Assembly (NCBI RefSeq): GCF_018860525.1
Contig: NZ_JAHKPM010000018.1
Span: 124,001 to 188,000, forward strand
Length of the DNA stretch: 64,000 nucleotides
Source of the DNA: Vibrio hepatarius
Lineage (GTDB): Bacteria > Pseudomonadota > Gammaproteobacteria > Enterobacterales > Vibrionaceae
Reading direction: 5' to 3'
Shown: one piece after another, positions 47,283 through 56,396 of the stretch
Numbering within the stretch: position 1 is the first letter of the stretch
How the letters are laid out: the number at the start of each line of letters is the position of its first letter
The notes under the pieces: generated by a model
What the model saw: only the letters and a program-made list of their open reading frames with translations
Told to the model about the DNA's origin: nothing
Database searches by the model: none
Translations under genes and position numbers: made by a program

Positions 47283-48167
47283 GTGGAACATTTAGAAATA
47301 TCTATTTTGGGTTCAATCCAGAAAAATAACTTTGCTTCTTGGAAGTTGGATTTACTTGAACAAATAGCGTCGACAAATCTAGAACTCGAAACCGACAATG
47401 ATTTTGCTACTGCGTCAGATAATGTTAAATCATTAAAAATAGCTGAAAAAACGTTAAAAGAATGCAAAGTTAAGGCTTTAGAGCAAACGCATGATATTCA
47501 ACAACTTTTTTCAGCAATTGATAAAGTCTCAGAAACGGCTCGAGAAACTCGTTTAATTCTAGAACGTCAAGTCCGAACAAAAAAACAGCAGATAAAATCT
47601 GACCTCGTGACCCAAGCACAGCTAAAGCTTGTCGACTACTGTAAAGCAAAATCTGAAGTATTCTCGTATGTTGATCAAGAGCAGTTTACTGGGTTGAGCA
47701 GCTTGGAGGCTGTTATAAAAGGTAAAGCGTCTTTGACTGGGGCGGAGAGGGCTCTGAATACTAAAGTTAAGGAGCTAATGCAAGAGATCGACGCTCAAGA
47801 ACAGTTAGCTCAAGAGAGTTATCAGTTTATTTCAAATCAGAGTGACCAGCATCGTCTACTACTTCAAGATATGCAATATCTTTTGTCTCTACCCTTGCCT
47901 GAGTTGAAATTAACCGTTGAGAATAGAATTGTTAAACTTTCTGAGCAGCAAGCGCTCAAAAGTGCTCAAGAATCTGAATCAGAGTTACAAGTAGCCTCAT
48001 ATGAAGCTGTTCATGGCTCTCGAAGTGAAACTATAAATAACTATGTTATTTCTATAGAGGTTAGTTCAACCCGTTCAGATGCAATCGAAATTGCTCGATC
48101 AGTGAAGCAGCATTTGATAGCACGACCACAGGTTACCGGTATTAAATTAAATATACACCGTGACTAA
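47283..48167 (+). CDS. Coiled-coil partner of the helicase, unknown function
   Basis: This 294-aa soluble protein starts at GTG with AAGGAAAG upstream, 75 bp after the helicase. Residues ~40-245 are strongly helical and charged (KSLKIAEKTLKECKVKALEQ, ETRLILERQVRTKKQQIKSD). Residues ~250-294 form a small beta/alpha end (NNYVISIEVSSTRSDAIEIARSVKQHL). The early part recalls phage DUF1351-like coiled-coil proteins, but only in pattern. Same strand and short spacing suggest a two-gene operon with the helicase. Confidence 0.65.
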   Translation: MEHLEISILGSIQKNNFASWKLDLLEQIASTNLELETDNDFATASDNVKSLKIAEKTLKECKVKALEQTHDIQQLFSAIDKVSETARETRLILERQVRTKKQQIKSDLVTQAQLKLVDYCKAKSEVFSYVDQEQFTGLSSLEAVIKGKASLTGAERALNTKVKELMQEIDAQEQLAQESYQFISNQSDQHRLLLQDMQYLLSLPLPELKLTVENRIVKLSEQQALKSAQESESELQVASYEAVHGSRSETINNYVISIEVSSTRSDAIEIARSVKQHLIARPQVTGIKLNIHRD

Positions 48168-48173
48168 ATGAGA

Positions 48174-48284
48174 CCTAATAAAGCATTTAAGAGTTATTCC
48201 CAACGCGTTGTGCTCTATGTTTGAGTTGAATGGTAGAGTTTAAGCTTAGCGTTTGCGCTGTTTACTCGTTAATTCGGCGTTAGG
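48174..48284. other. attC-like integron recombination site (candidate)
   Basis: This 111-bp stretch begins CCTAATAAAGCATTTAAGAG and ends CTCGTTAATTCGGCGTTAGG; the ends are imperfect inverted repeats (13 of 20), with a GTTAGGC core at the right end. The inner sequence AAGAGTTATTCCCAACGCG looks, from memory, like Vibrio superintegron attC repeats. It begins 6 bp after the coiled-coil gene, the usual cassette layout, and overlaps the last codons of the NqrM-like gene. Confidence 0.5.
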
Positions 48285-48425
48285 CCCACGACAATCTCCC
48301 ACACCCGTAACATCGGATGCTTTACAACAACCTCCGCCTTTGATTGGCTTGCGGGAAAACATCACACCAATGGCAAGCATTGCAATACAGCCCAGGAAAA
48401 TAAGAACGGTAAGAACTAAAGTCAT
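48246..48425 (-). CDS. NqrM-like (DUF539) small membrane protein
   Basis: This 59-aa protein starts at ATG 48425 with a perfect AGGAGG ribosome site. One transmembrane helix (LVLTVLIFLGCIAMLAIGVMF) is followed by RKPIKGGGCCKASDV and a later Cys. The layout matches NqrM, the iron-delivery factor of Na+-NQR, but the usual CDC cluster is not there and no nqr genes are nearby, so it is a diverged relative. Its C-terminus (GPNAELTS) is encoded by the attC-like arm, suggesting a replaced tail. Confidence 0.6.
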   Translation of the reverse strand: MTLVLTVLIFLGCIAMLAIGVMFSRKPIKGGGCCKASDVTGVGDCRGPNAELTSKQRKR

Positions 48426-48574
48426 AACACCACCTCCTATCAATCGCTATGGTGGTATTTTTCTTCAATTTTACAAACAAAGCAATGGTTATTTTGTAAC
48501 CAATTGTTGGTTTTGCCAATAGTAAGGTCAATGCGTGTGGTGATAGCTGATGAGATACAAATAACAAAAACATT

Positions 48575-48595
48575 GGGGATATTTGGTCCCCTTTT
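48575..48595 (+). terminator. + strand terminator-like hairpin 1
   Basis: GGGGA and TCCCC pair around a 7-nt loop, followed by TTTT. No + strand gene lies directly upstream. Confidence 0.5.
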
Positions 48596-48603
48596 CAGAT
48601 TAC

Positions 48604-48639
48604 AAGGCCATATCAGTTAAACTCATTATGGCCTTTTTT
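48604..48639 (+). terminator. + strand terminator-like hairpin 2
   Basis: AAGGCCATA and TATGGCCTT are perfectly paired and followed by TTTT on the + strand, though both flanking genes (nqrM-like, trxC) read leftward. See the candidate small RNA finding. Confidence 0.65.
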
Positions 48640-48658
48640 AGAATGAATGCTGGTAATT

Positions 48659-49093
48659 TTATTTCTCTAAAGATTCATTAAGCCATTGCTTAAATTGATT
48701 TTTAGGCATTGCGCCATTTAAAATATCAACTCTTTTACCATCTTTGAACAGCATTACTGTTGGAATGCTCCTAATTTGATACCTAGCTGCTAGGTTTGTC
48801 TGGCTTTCAGTATCTATTTTCACAAATCGAACATTTTTTGCGCACTCCAGTGCAACATCGGAAAAAATTGGGGCAAAGCCCACACAAGGGTTACACCAAG
48901 GTGCCCAGAAATCGACAACCACTGGTTGGCTACTGTTTAAAATCGCGTCGAAGTTGGACTCAGTCCCTTCAACGGGGAAGCCATCAAGTAATTCATTAGA
49001 ACATTTGCCACATTTTGGGCTTTCAGACACTCTTTCACTGGGTATGCGGTTCATACTCTGGCAAGAAGGACAGCGTGTATTAAATGTCGACAT
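48659..49093 (-). CDS. trxC: Thioredoxin 2 (TrxC)
   Basis: This 144-aa thioredoxin has an N-terminal zinc ribbon (Cys8, Cys11, Cys28, Cys31), the TrxC hallmark, and a thioredoxin fold with active site WAPWCNPC (Cys67, Cys70), cis-Pro in IRSIPTVMLF. The usual WCGPC reads WCNPC here, which may alter redox potential. It reduces disulfides in the cytoplasm, often in oxidative stress. Confidence 0.93.
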   Translation of the reverse strand: MSTFNTRCPSCQSMNRIPSERVSESPKCGKCSNELLDGFPVEGTESNFDAILNSSQPVVVDFWAPWCNPCVGFAPIFSDVALECAKNVRFVKIDTESQTNLAARYQIRSIPTVMLFKDGKRVDILNGAMPKNQFKQWLNESLEK

Positions 49094-49243
49094 TAATCAT
49101 CTCTCGTTTAGTTTTCTACACAAGTGTGACCTTGATTTTATCAATCAGGTGACACTGAAGATAGTCGATAGTTATACTTTGAACATATATTTGTTCCAAC
49201 CGATTATGTTGGCTATTTAACACAATAAAAATAAAGGCTTTGA

Positions 49244-50332
49244 ATGACTACAACATATGCAGAAATTACTGGCTGGGGTAAGTGCCTTCCACCTACTGTT
49301 TTATCTAACCAAGATTTAGGTACATTTCTTGATACTTCGGATGAATGGATTCAGGCTCGAACAGGAATTGAAAATCGTCGAATAAGTCATGTCAATACCT
49401 CAGAACTTGCAACCGTAGCTGCTAGACATGCTATTGCTTGCGCCGGCTTGGAAGTCAACGATATTGATCTTTTGATTATTGCAACGTGTTCACCAGACTC
49501 TCTCATTCCTAATATGGCGTCAAAAGTTTCACAAAATCTCGGTATGGAAGGGACCATGGCGTTTGATTTAAATGCGGCATGTACGGGTTTTTTATATAGT
49601 TTAGAAACGGCAACGCAAATGATGCGATCAGGCAGTTATCGTCATGCTTTAGTTATTGGTGCAGAGCGCTTATCATTTTTTATCGATTGGTCGATGCGAG
49701 AAACCGCTGTGTTGTTTGGTGATGGCGCTGGCGCTGTGGTATTAAGCCAATCCGATAAACCTGTAGGCTTGCAAAGTGCACAGTTGGGCTGTGATTCGAA
49801 AGGTAGGGATATTCTATCGGTCCCTAAATTTGGTAGTTCAATGGATCGTTTTGCAGCGGATAATGGCTACTGGAAATTTCATTTTGTCGGCAAGGAAATT
49901 TTCAAACGTGCAGTGAAAGGAATGGGAGCGGCCGCTCAAAAAGTATTGGCAAGCAGCCAACTTTCGACTGAAGATGTGGATGTGGTTATTCCGCATCAAG
50001 CGAATCTTCGTATTATTCAAACTCTATGTGATTTATCTGGGCTTGATCGTGATAAGGCATTTATAAACATTAATAAATATGGCAACACATCTGCGGCAAC
50101 TATCCCAATTGCACTTTGTGAAGCTATTGAGCAAGGACAAGTCAAAGCGGGTGACAACATACTGTTTGCTGCCTTTGGAGCTGGGCTAACTTGGGGGGCT
50201 GTGCACCTGAAATGGGGAGAGCGTGTTACACCGATTGGTGTTAGTGATGCAATGCTGCTTGAGTGTGATCAATCGGCGCTTAATTTGATCGATGAAGCGG
50301 TTAAGTTTTGCAAGAAGCATGGTACGCTCTAA
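49244..50332 (+). CDS. fabH: 3-oxoacyl-ACP synthase III (second FabH)
   Basis: This 362-aa condensing enzyme has catalytic Cys in [15 protein letters not shown], His in [10 protein letters not shown] and Asn in [15 protein letters not shown]. It is about 45 residues longer than the housekeeping FabH, with a C-terminal extension after [10 protein letters not shown]. It matches the second FabH known in Vibrio (I recall fabH2 beside trxC). It primes fatty acid synthesis with an acyl-CoA, possibly branched or longer chains. Confidence 0.9.
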   Translation: MTTTYAEITGWGKCLPPTVLSNQDLGTFLDTSDEWIQARTGIENRRISHVNTSELATVAARHAIACAGLEVNDIDLLIIATCSPDSLIPNMASKVSQNLGMEGTMAFDLNAACTGFLYSLETATQMMRSGSYRHALVIGAERLSFFIDWSMRETAVLFGDGAGAVVLSQSDKPVGLQSAQLGCDSKGRDILSVPKFGSSMDRFAADNGYWKFHFVGKEIFKRAVKGMGAAAQKVLASSQLSTEDVDVVIPHQANLRIIQTLCDLSGLDRDKAFININKYGNTSAATIPIALCEAIEQGQVKAGDNILFAAFGAGLTWGAVHLKWGERVTPIGVSDAMLLECDQSALNLIDEAVKFCKKHGTL

Positions 50333-50413
50333 AGGTAAAATACCCTTCTAGTGATAAGGCGTGTCGAAGTGCTATGATACGCTTTAAATAATAAGGTTAG
50401 ACCTAGGTTAAAA

Positions 50414-51559
50414 ATGAAGTTTCTCCACACCTCTGACTGGCATATCGGGCGTCAATTTCACAGTGTTTCCCTTGTAGAAGATCAAAAAGCGGTATTGACC
50501 CAATTAATTGATTATTTGACAGAAAACTCAGTTGATGCGTTAGTTATTGCCGGAGATATTTACGATCGATCAGTTCCACCAACGACGGCAATCGAGCTCA
50601 TGAATTCATTTGTCAGTCAGGTTTGTGATGAACTGAAACTACCCATTATTATTATTCCAGGTAATCATGATGGTGCTGAAAGACTTGGTTTTGGTTCATC
50701 ACAAATGAAAAGAGCTGGGCTGCATATCCTATCAAGTTTTGAGGATATGTTGAGGCCTGTTGTTATAAAGAGTGACATTGGCGAGGTTGCATTCTATGGA
50801 ATGCCATATAATGATCCTGAAATGGTACGGCATTACTTTAAACAATCTATATCTACTTTCGATGAGGCTCATTGCTTCTTAGCGGGTGAAATCAAATCTC
50901 AATTCAAACCTGAACAGAAAAATGTTTTGCTAAGTCACTGTTTTGTTGATGGCGCGATCGGGTCTGACTCAGAGCGGCCGCTCTCTATTGGTGGCTCTGA
51001 TCGTGTTAGTCATGAACACTTTGTTGATTTTGATTATGTGGCACTAGGTCATTTGCATCAGCCGCAGAAAAAAGGACAAGATTACATCCGTTATTCAGGC
51101 TCTTTAATGAAATACAGCTTTTCTGAGCAATATCATAAAAAAGGTGTGACGCTGGTTGAGTTTGATGAATGCGGTTTTAAGTCGGCTACGCATGTTGATC
51201 TTACTGCGCCTCGCCAGATGCGCATTATCGAAGGGGAGCTCAACAATATTATTGAACAAGGTAAGGACGACCCGAATAATCAGGACTACTTACTGGTTCG
51301 CTTAATGGACACTTACGCTATTTTAAACCCTATGGAGAAGCTAAGAACAGTCTACCCGAATGTGCTACATATAGAAAAACCGGGTATTTTAGTGGGAGTT
51401 GAGAAAGAGTTAGCCACGGCCAAGTTGGCACGTAGTGAAGTAGATATGTTCCGTGATTTTTTTCAACAAACTCAGAGTGTTCATTTGAGTGATGAACAAG
51501 ATAAGGCGGTTGCTGAAATTATTACCCAGCTCAGTCAAAATCATAAGGAAACGCAATGA
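50414..51559 (+). CDS. sbcD: SbcD exonuclease subunit
   Basis: This 381-aa Mre11-like phosphoesterase has metal-site motifs HTSDWHIGRQFH, IAGDIYDR, PGNHDGAERL, LLSHCFVDG and ALGHLHQPQ. With SbcC it cuts DNA hairpins and protein-blocked ends. Its stop overlaps the sbcC start (ATGA). Confidence 0.96.
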   Translation: MKFLHTSDWHIGRQFHSVSLVEDQKAVLTQLIDYLTENSVDALVIAGDIYDRSVPPTTAIELMNSFVSQVCDELKLPIIIIPGNHDGAERLGFGSSQMKRAGLHILSSFEDMLRPVVIKSDIGEVAFYGMPYNDPEMVRHYFKQSISTFDEAHCFLAGEIKSQFKPEQKNVLLSHCFVDGAIGSDSERPLSIGGSDRVSHEHFVDFDYVALGHLHQPQKKGQDYIRYSGSLMKYSFSEQYHKKGVTLVEFDECGFKSATHVDLTAPRQMRIIEGELNNIIEQGKDDPNNQDYLLVRLMDTYAILNPMEKLRTVYPNVLHIEKPGILVGVEKELATAKLARSEVDMFRDFFQQTQSVHLSDEQDKAVAEIITQLSQNHKETQ

Positions 51560-54500
51560 AGCCGCTATCTCTGACATTACAAGCCTTTGGTCCATTTGCT
51601 AAAACAGAAGTGATTGATTTCAGTTTACTTGGTAGTAGCCCACTTTTTTTAATCAATGGACCGACAGGCTCGGGTAAAACTTCAATTTTAGATGCTATTT
51701 GCTTTGCTTTATATGGTGAGACCACAGGTAATGAGAGACAGGCTGCTCAAATGCGTTGTGATTTGGCAGACATAGCAGTGCCGACAGAGGTGGTATTTGA
51801 GTTTGCATTTCACGACAAGCGTTACCGCGTAACAAGAATGCCAGAGCAGCAAGCGCCTAAAGCTCGTGGAGAGGGCACAACAACTCGCAAGCATACGGCA
51901 TCATTGTACGAAACCACTGCGAACGATCGGCTTATAACCAGTAAAACAGCACAAGTTAAAGTGGATGTGACACAGCTTCTCGGTCTAAGTGAAAGTCAAT
52001 TTCGTCAAGTTATGGTATTACCTCAAGGTAAATTTCGTGAGCTATTGCTGGCAAGCTCCAAAGATAGGGAAGCGATTTTTGGTCAGCTTTTTCAAACTGA
52101 TATATATAAAAAAATCGAATCTGCATTAAAAGAACGGGCGCTTTCTATCGTGACATCAAAAGAAGAGTTTGATAATCAAATTCGCGGTGCATTGAAGGTT
52201 GCTGAAGTGGATTCAGAGGCGGAGTTAAAAGATAAACTGGGCGAAGTGGCTGAGCAATTGAGCAAAGCTAAAGCAGAAGAAAAATCAAGTTTAGATAGCC
52301 TTAACCAATCTAAAACTCAATTTGAGCAGTCTAAGATGGTTGCTGATCAATTTATAAAATTAGATCAAAGTCAGTCGACTTTAAACGCGCATTTTAATGA
52401 GAAAGAGATAATTAATAAACGTTCTGTAGAACTTGAACTTGCTCAAGCGGCAGAAAAGCTCAATATGCCTTATCAAAACTGGCAATTATGTCTTGCACAA
52501 GTCAAAGAGTTTGAAAGCAAAATTGTAGCGTTTAAGCTTGAACATCAGCAAGCGCAGGCCAATTTGGCTTTATGCGAGCAACAGCTTCAAAAGGCATCTC
52601 TCGACTCTGAGCAGCTCCCAGAGTTAAACGAACAGTTATTTCAGTTAGAGCAAGATCGGCAAAAGCTTGAAGAGCTCGTTCAACAACAATCTAGCATTAT
52701 TTTGTTGGAGGCAAAGGGGCAGGAGCAAGATCAAACCTTGTCACAATATTTGGCGTTAAGAGATAAGCTTTTCGCCGACATGTCAAAAGGAAAGCAAGAC
52801 CTAGATCAAGCACGAAAAGATGTCACGGCAAAGGTCACTCTTGAGGCTGAAATTGTCAAAAATCAGAGGTTATTAGCTGATCTTCATAAACTGCGATCTT
52901 TGGTTTATAACGCGGCTCAACTCTCAAGTCAAACTCAAGTCAAATGCCGAACTAAGCAGCAGTTGGAGAAAGAATTAGCACAGAAACGCCAATATGCTGA
53001 TGAAGTTGATCTTCACTGGCATAGCGCTCAGGCGGCTGTTCTTGCAAAGCGGCTTAAACCTGATCAACCCTGCCCAGTTTGTGGTAGTTGTGAGCACCCT
53101 ACACCCGCAAAATTTGCTGGCAAAGAAGTGTCTAAGCAGAATGTTCAGGACGCTCGTCAAATAGAGAAAGTGGCACAAGATCAGTTTAACTTAGCAGCAA
53201 GTGAGCTTGAGCGTCACTATGCTTTATGTGAACAACAAGAGTCCTTGATTCAGTCGTCCAAAACTGAACTGGGTGACAACTCAGCCTTAGAGATAGAAAT
53301 AGTTGAAGACCAGCTTGTTAAGCAAAAATCTCAATACCAATATCTAGATTTAATTGACTTGTCAAAATTGGAAATGAAGGTCAACGAATTGAGTAATAGG
53401 TGCGAAAATGGTGAAGCAAAGATTAATCTATTACGTGAAGAAATATCGGCTAATCTAGCAACACTGCAGTCAAGTAAGCAGCAACTCAATAATCTTCAAT
53501 CGTCAGTTAAAAATGCTTATGAATCGGTTTCTCAACTTGATTCAATGCGTGCAGAGATTAAAAATACTATTTCGCGGCTTAATAATGAGTTAAATCGTGC
53601 TCAAGAGTCTAAACATAACGCAGTTATACATAATTCTAATCTTCAATCTCAAATAGACTCCCATAGTGATTTACTTGCTAAGGCACTGCATAATAGCCAA
53701 ACGGCAAAAATAGAATGGGATACAGTGTTCCAAAATGGCGCGTTTTCTTCACTACAACATTTCTTGGAGTGCCGCTCTACATATGTGCAAATTGAAGAGT
53801 GGAAAAATGAAATTGTTCAATATGAACGAAAGACTTTGCAAATTGAGCAAACCATTGCTGACTTAAAGCGGCAACTTTCTGGTGCAATTGAGCCTGATTT
53901 AGAAGCTAGCCAGCACAATGTAAATAAGAATGAGTCCGAGCATCTTATGAGGCGAGGGGAGCTTGAGCTTATCCAGTCACTTTTTCATCGTTTGGAAAAG
54001 GTGTCGCTAGATATTACCCAATTGCGTGGTAAGAACACCAAGCTTGATGATGAATACAAGGTTTTTGGCACACTCTATGATGTGGCAAGCGGAAAAACGG
54101 GTAGTCGAGTAAGCTTACATCGTTTTGTTTTGGGCGTATTACTTGATGATGTGTTGATTCAAGCGTCTCAAAGGTTGAGTGTTATGAGCCGAGGGCGTTA
54201 CCAATTGGTTCGAAAAACTGAGGGCTTTAAAGGTGTTGCGGGTCGAGGGCTCGATTTATCTGTCGAAGATGGTTACACAGGTAAAACGAGAGATGTGGCG
54301 ACACTTTCTGGTGGTGAATCTTTTATGGCGGCGCTGGCTCTTGCATTAGGCTTGTCTGATGTTGTCCAATCATACAGTGGCGGTATACGACTGGATACTT
54401 TATTTATCGATGAAGGTTTTGGTAGCCTAGATCCTGAGTCGCTAGATTTAGCGATGCAGACCCTGATTGAACTTCAGCAAAGCGGCCGTATGATAGGCGT

Positions 54501-54597
54501 AATATCTCACGTTTCAGAGCTCAAAGAGCAGATTCTACTCAGGCTAGACGTAGAGCCATCGAGAACAGGCAGTAAGATCCGCCTTGTTGGAGTTTAG
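51556..54597 (+). CDS. sbcC: SbcC ATPase subunit
   Basis: This 1013-aa Rad50-like SMC protein has Walker A NGPTGSGKTSILDAI, a long coiled coil interrupted by the zinc hook CPVCGSCEHP near residue 505, and the C-terminal ABC signature TLSGGESFMAALALALGLS with Walker B LFIDEGFGSLD. Complete. Forms the SbcCD nuclease with SbcD. Confidence 0.96.
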   Translation: MKPLSLTLQAFGPFAKTEVIDFSLLGSSPLFLINGPTGSGKTSILDAICFALYGETTGNERQAAQMRCDLADIAVPTEVVFEFAFHDKRYRVTRMPEQQAPKARGEGTTTRKHTASLYETTANDRLITSKTAQVKVDVTQLLGLSESQFRQVMVLPQGKFRELLLASSKDREAIFGQLFQTDIYKKIESALKERALSIVTSKEEFDNQIRGALKVAEVDSEAELKDKLGEVAEQLSKAKAEEKSSLDSLNQSKTQFEQSKMVADQFIKLDQSQSTLNAHFNEKEIINKRSVELELAQAAEKLNMPYQNWQLCLAQVKEFESKIVAFKLEHQQAQANLALCEQQLQKASLDSEQLPELNEQLFQLEQDRQKLEELVQQQSSIILLEAKGQEQDQTLSQYLALRDKLFADMSKGKQDLDQARKDVTAKVTLEAEIVKNQRLLADLHKLRSLVYNAAQLSSQTQVKCRTKQQLEKELAQKRQYADEVDLHWHSAQAAVLAKRLKPDQPCPVCGSCEHPTPAKFAGKEVSKQNVQDARQIEKVAQDQFNLAASELERHYALCEQQESLIQSSKTELGDNSALEIEIVEDQLVKQKSQYQYLDLIDLSKLEMKVNELSNRCENGEAKINLLREEISANLATLQSSKQQLNNLQSSVKNAYESVSQLDSMRAEIKNTISRLNNELNRAQESKHNAVIHNSNLQSQIDSHSDLLAKALHNSQTAKIEWDTVFQNGAFSSLQHFLECRSTYVQIEEWKNEIVQYERKTLQIEQTIADLKRQLSGAIEPDLEASQHNVNKNESEHLMRRGELELIQSLFHRLEKVSLDITQLRGKNTKLDDEYKVFGTLYDVASGKTGSRVSLHRFVLGVLLDDVLIQASQRLSVMSRGRYQLVRKTEGFKGVAGRGLDLSVEDGYTGKTRDVATLSGGESFMAALALALGLSDVVQSYSGGIRLDTLFIDEGFGSLDPESLDLAMQTLIELQQSGRMIGVISHVSELKEQILLRLDVEPSRTGSKIRLVGV

Positions 54598-54619
54598 TGA
54601 CTTAGTTCAGCGTAAGAGC

Positions 54620-55297
54620 TTATGCATCCTCGTTACTCTCTTGGTTTTCTCGCAGTAAATCTTGAAGGTTCGAATGATGCAGTGATTGATAGATATTTTT
54701 CGTGGTGCCCCAAAGCTGTGTGGCAAATACTTTTCCGTTGCCTTTATATTTTAAACCAGTCCAATGGATAGGATAAAAATAGTGAGATGGATAAATCGTT
54801 AGTGGATAGGTGGTTTTTTGCCATATTTTCGTTAATGCAGCAGGACCAGTCACTTTGAAAGGTAAATCATCGATTAAGACTTCTTTATCCATAAAATATT
54901 TTATTATTTGTGCAAAGAATGGTGAGTTGCGAGTCGAACCCATGGTTCCATTTGCGATAGTTCCTGAATGAGTATGCTCGTTTTCCCAAGCTGCAAACTC
55001 GTTGGTTTGTAACAACCAATCCTCTAATGGGTTTAAACAGATAGAATCTGCATCTAAGGTAATGCCCCCTTCTCTGTAAAGAATTTCGTATCTCATTAGA
55101 TCGGCAATACCGGACGGGTGGTGTTTGGCCATCTCTTGCATCCAGTCACTTAAAACCCAACCATAATTTATGAGCTCTTGGTTACCCCAAATCTTAATTT
55201 CATAATCTGGATTTTTATCTTGCCAAGTTTGTATGCAATTATGTGGGCATTTTGTTTCATCACCAATCCAAATAAAATGCAGCTTCTTTTCAATCAT
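54620..55297 (-). CDS. Glycosyltransferase, GT32-like
   Basis: This 225-aa sugar transferase of the GT32 'DXD' type has LHFIWIGDETKCPHNCIQTWQ, RYEILYREGGITLDADSICL with the metal-binding DAD motif, and a C-terminal H-W segment (YFYPIHWTG). It probably adds a sugar to a surface polysaccharide. It lies with a GT25-like gene between sbcC and the cqs locus. Confidence 0.85.
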   Translation of the reverse strand: MIEKKLHFIWIGDETKCPHNCIQTWQDKNPDYEIKIWGNQELINYGWVLSDWMQEMAKHHPSGIADLMRYEILYREGGITLDADSICLNPLEDWLLQTNEFAAWENEHTHSGTIANGTMGSTRNSPFFAQIIKYFMDKEVLIDDLPFKVTGPAALTKIWQKTTYPLTIYPSHYFYPIHWTGLKYKGNGKVFATQLWGTTKNIYQSLHHSNLQDLLRENQESNEDA

Positions 55298-55342
55298 AAA
55301 AACACCTCTAATGTTTCATTTTTATCAGTGGTCTTAGCCAAA

Positions 55343-55993
55343 CTACACTCTATAATCTACGTTCATTTTTTCGATATCTGAGTAACTTGCTCGTTGCTTG
55401 ATCATGGCCGGAAGGCGTGTGACGAACCTATATTTTGTTTGTAAACTTTTCCATAAAATATCTAAACAGTAATGATGGTTGACGAGTTGGTTTAGCTTCG
55501 GAGGCAAATTTATTGAACGCTCTAAGCCAAGGGCAGATTCGAAAAACGTGCTCATCAGCTGAATAGCAAACTCTCTTTTGACAATGTAACCTGATGCGGT
55601 TTGTGAATTGATTACTTGGGAGAATCCATTCTTGTTATTGACTATTTTAATGGGAATAGCTTGATTATTCCCTAGAAGGAAAATATCCCATTGTGCAGAA
55701 TACTCCAAGATTTCTTCCAAATTTGAAAGAAACAGGTCACATTCTTGAATTTCAAAATCATCTTCTAAAACAAACAAATAAGAACTTGAAGAGTGAGATA
55801 GGTAATTCGCGATTAAATTGGCGTGACTCAAGCTACAACCTAAGGCGCCACATTCCGGTCTATGATAGGCATTAAAAAATGCATCATCACCTATTGTAAT
55901 ACCGCATTTCTTTAGCTCAGAGATGCTTTCTTCCTTCCTATCCGTTCTGTGAGCCAAATTAATAATTTTTAAATCAATATTGCTGCATAGCAT
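55343..55993 (-). CDS. Glycosyltransferase, GT25 (LOS/LPS) family
   Basis: This 216-aa protein has the GT25 layout: INLAHRTDRKEESISELKKCGI, GALGCSLSHANLIANYL, and the EDD motif FVLEDDFEI. I start at ATG 55993 (AAGGTG is upstream); a GTG three codons earlier is less likely. It is upstream of the GT32 gene on the same strand, so the pair may modify lipooligosaccharide. Confidence 0.85.
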   Translation of the reverse strand: MLCSNIDLKIINLAHRTDRKEESISELKKCGITIGDDAFFNAYHRPECGALGCSLSHANLIANYLSHSSSSYLFVLEDDFEIQECDLFLSNLEEILEYSAQWDIFLLGNNQAIPIKIVNNKNGFSQVINSQTASGYIVKREFAIQLMSTFFESALGLERSINLPPKLNQLVNHHYCLDILWKSLQTKYRFVTRLPAMIKQRASYSDIEKMNVDYRV

Positions 55994-56002
55994 AGAAAGC
56001 AC

Positions 56003-56396
56003 CTTGAGCGTTTAATTGCTGACATGCTACGCGTAGGTTGTAGAAATATCAATATATAGCCTGTTTAATTCAATTTATTTCTAATGGATTCAGGTTGCTT
56101 CAGCATGAATTAACAAGTTTTTATCTCTGGCCAGTACATTTTCAAATATCTCAGAGTGACCCACAGGACTAAACCAGTTGCGATGCTGAGTTCAAAGAAT
56201 CCAAATTTGTGCAACCAGTGGATTATATGATAGTACTAGTGTAGGGTGTAATATTTGAGAAAAAAGCAATCTAAATGAGAAATCTCTATGTATCCTCATA
56301 AAGAAGATAATATAAATGCTGAAAAATATTAGTTGCATAATGTTTGGTTTTAATACAAAGGTTTAAGAGGTTCTTGTAGTTAATGTTGGGTAGATT
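56003..56396. promoter_or_regulatory. cqsS upstream region with repeat B
   Basis: This 394-bp gap separates the leftward glycosyltransferases from cqsS. It contains the 97-bp repeat at 56124-56220; the remaining 176 bp to cqsS are very AT-rich and should hold its promoter. Confidence 0.6.
56124..56220. repeat. 97-bp perfect direct repeat, copy B (tdt 3' fragment)
   Basis: Every base matches 59853-59949, in the same orientation. On the minus strand it encodes the last 32 codons before the tail of the TDT transporter (HWLHKFGFFELSIATG onward) but here the frame is detached from any gene and ends after PEIKTC. Sequence on both sides of the match diverges abruptly. Confidence 0.97.

Noticed and set aside
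48444..48640. A Qrr-type quorum-sensing small RNA
   Set aside because: The conserved Qrr core and its typical 3' hairpin sequence are not seen, and no sigma-54 promoter is visible.
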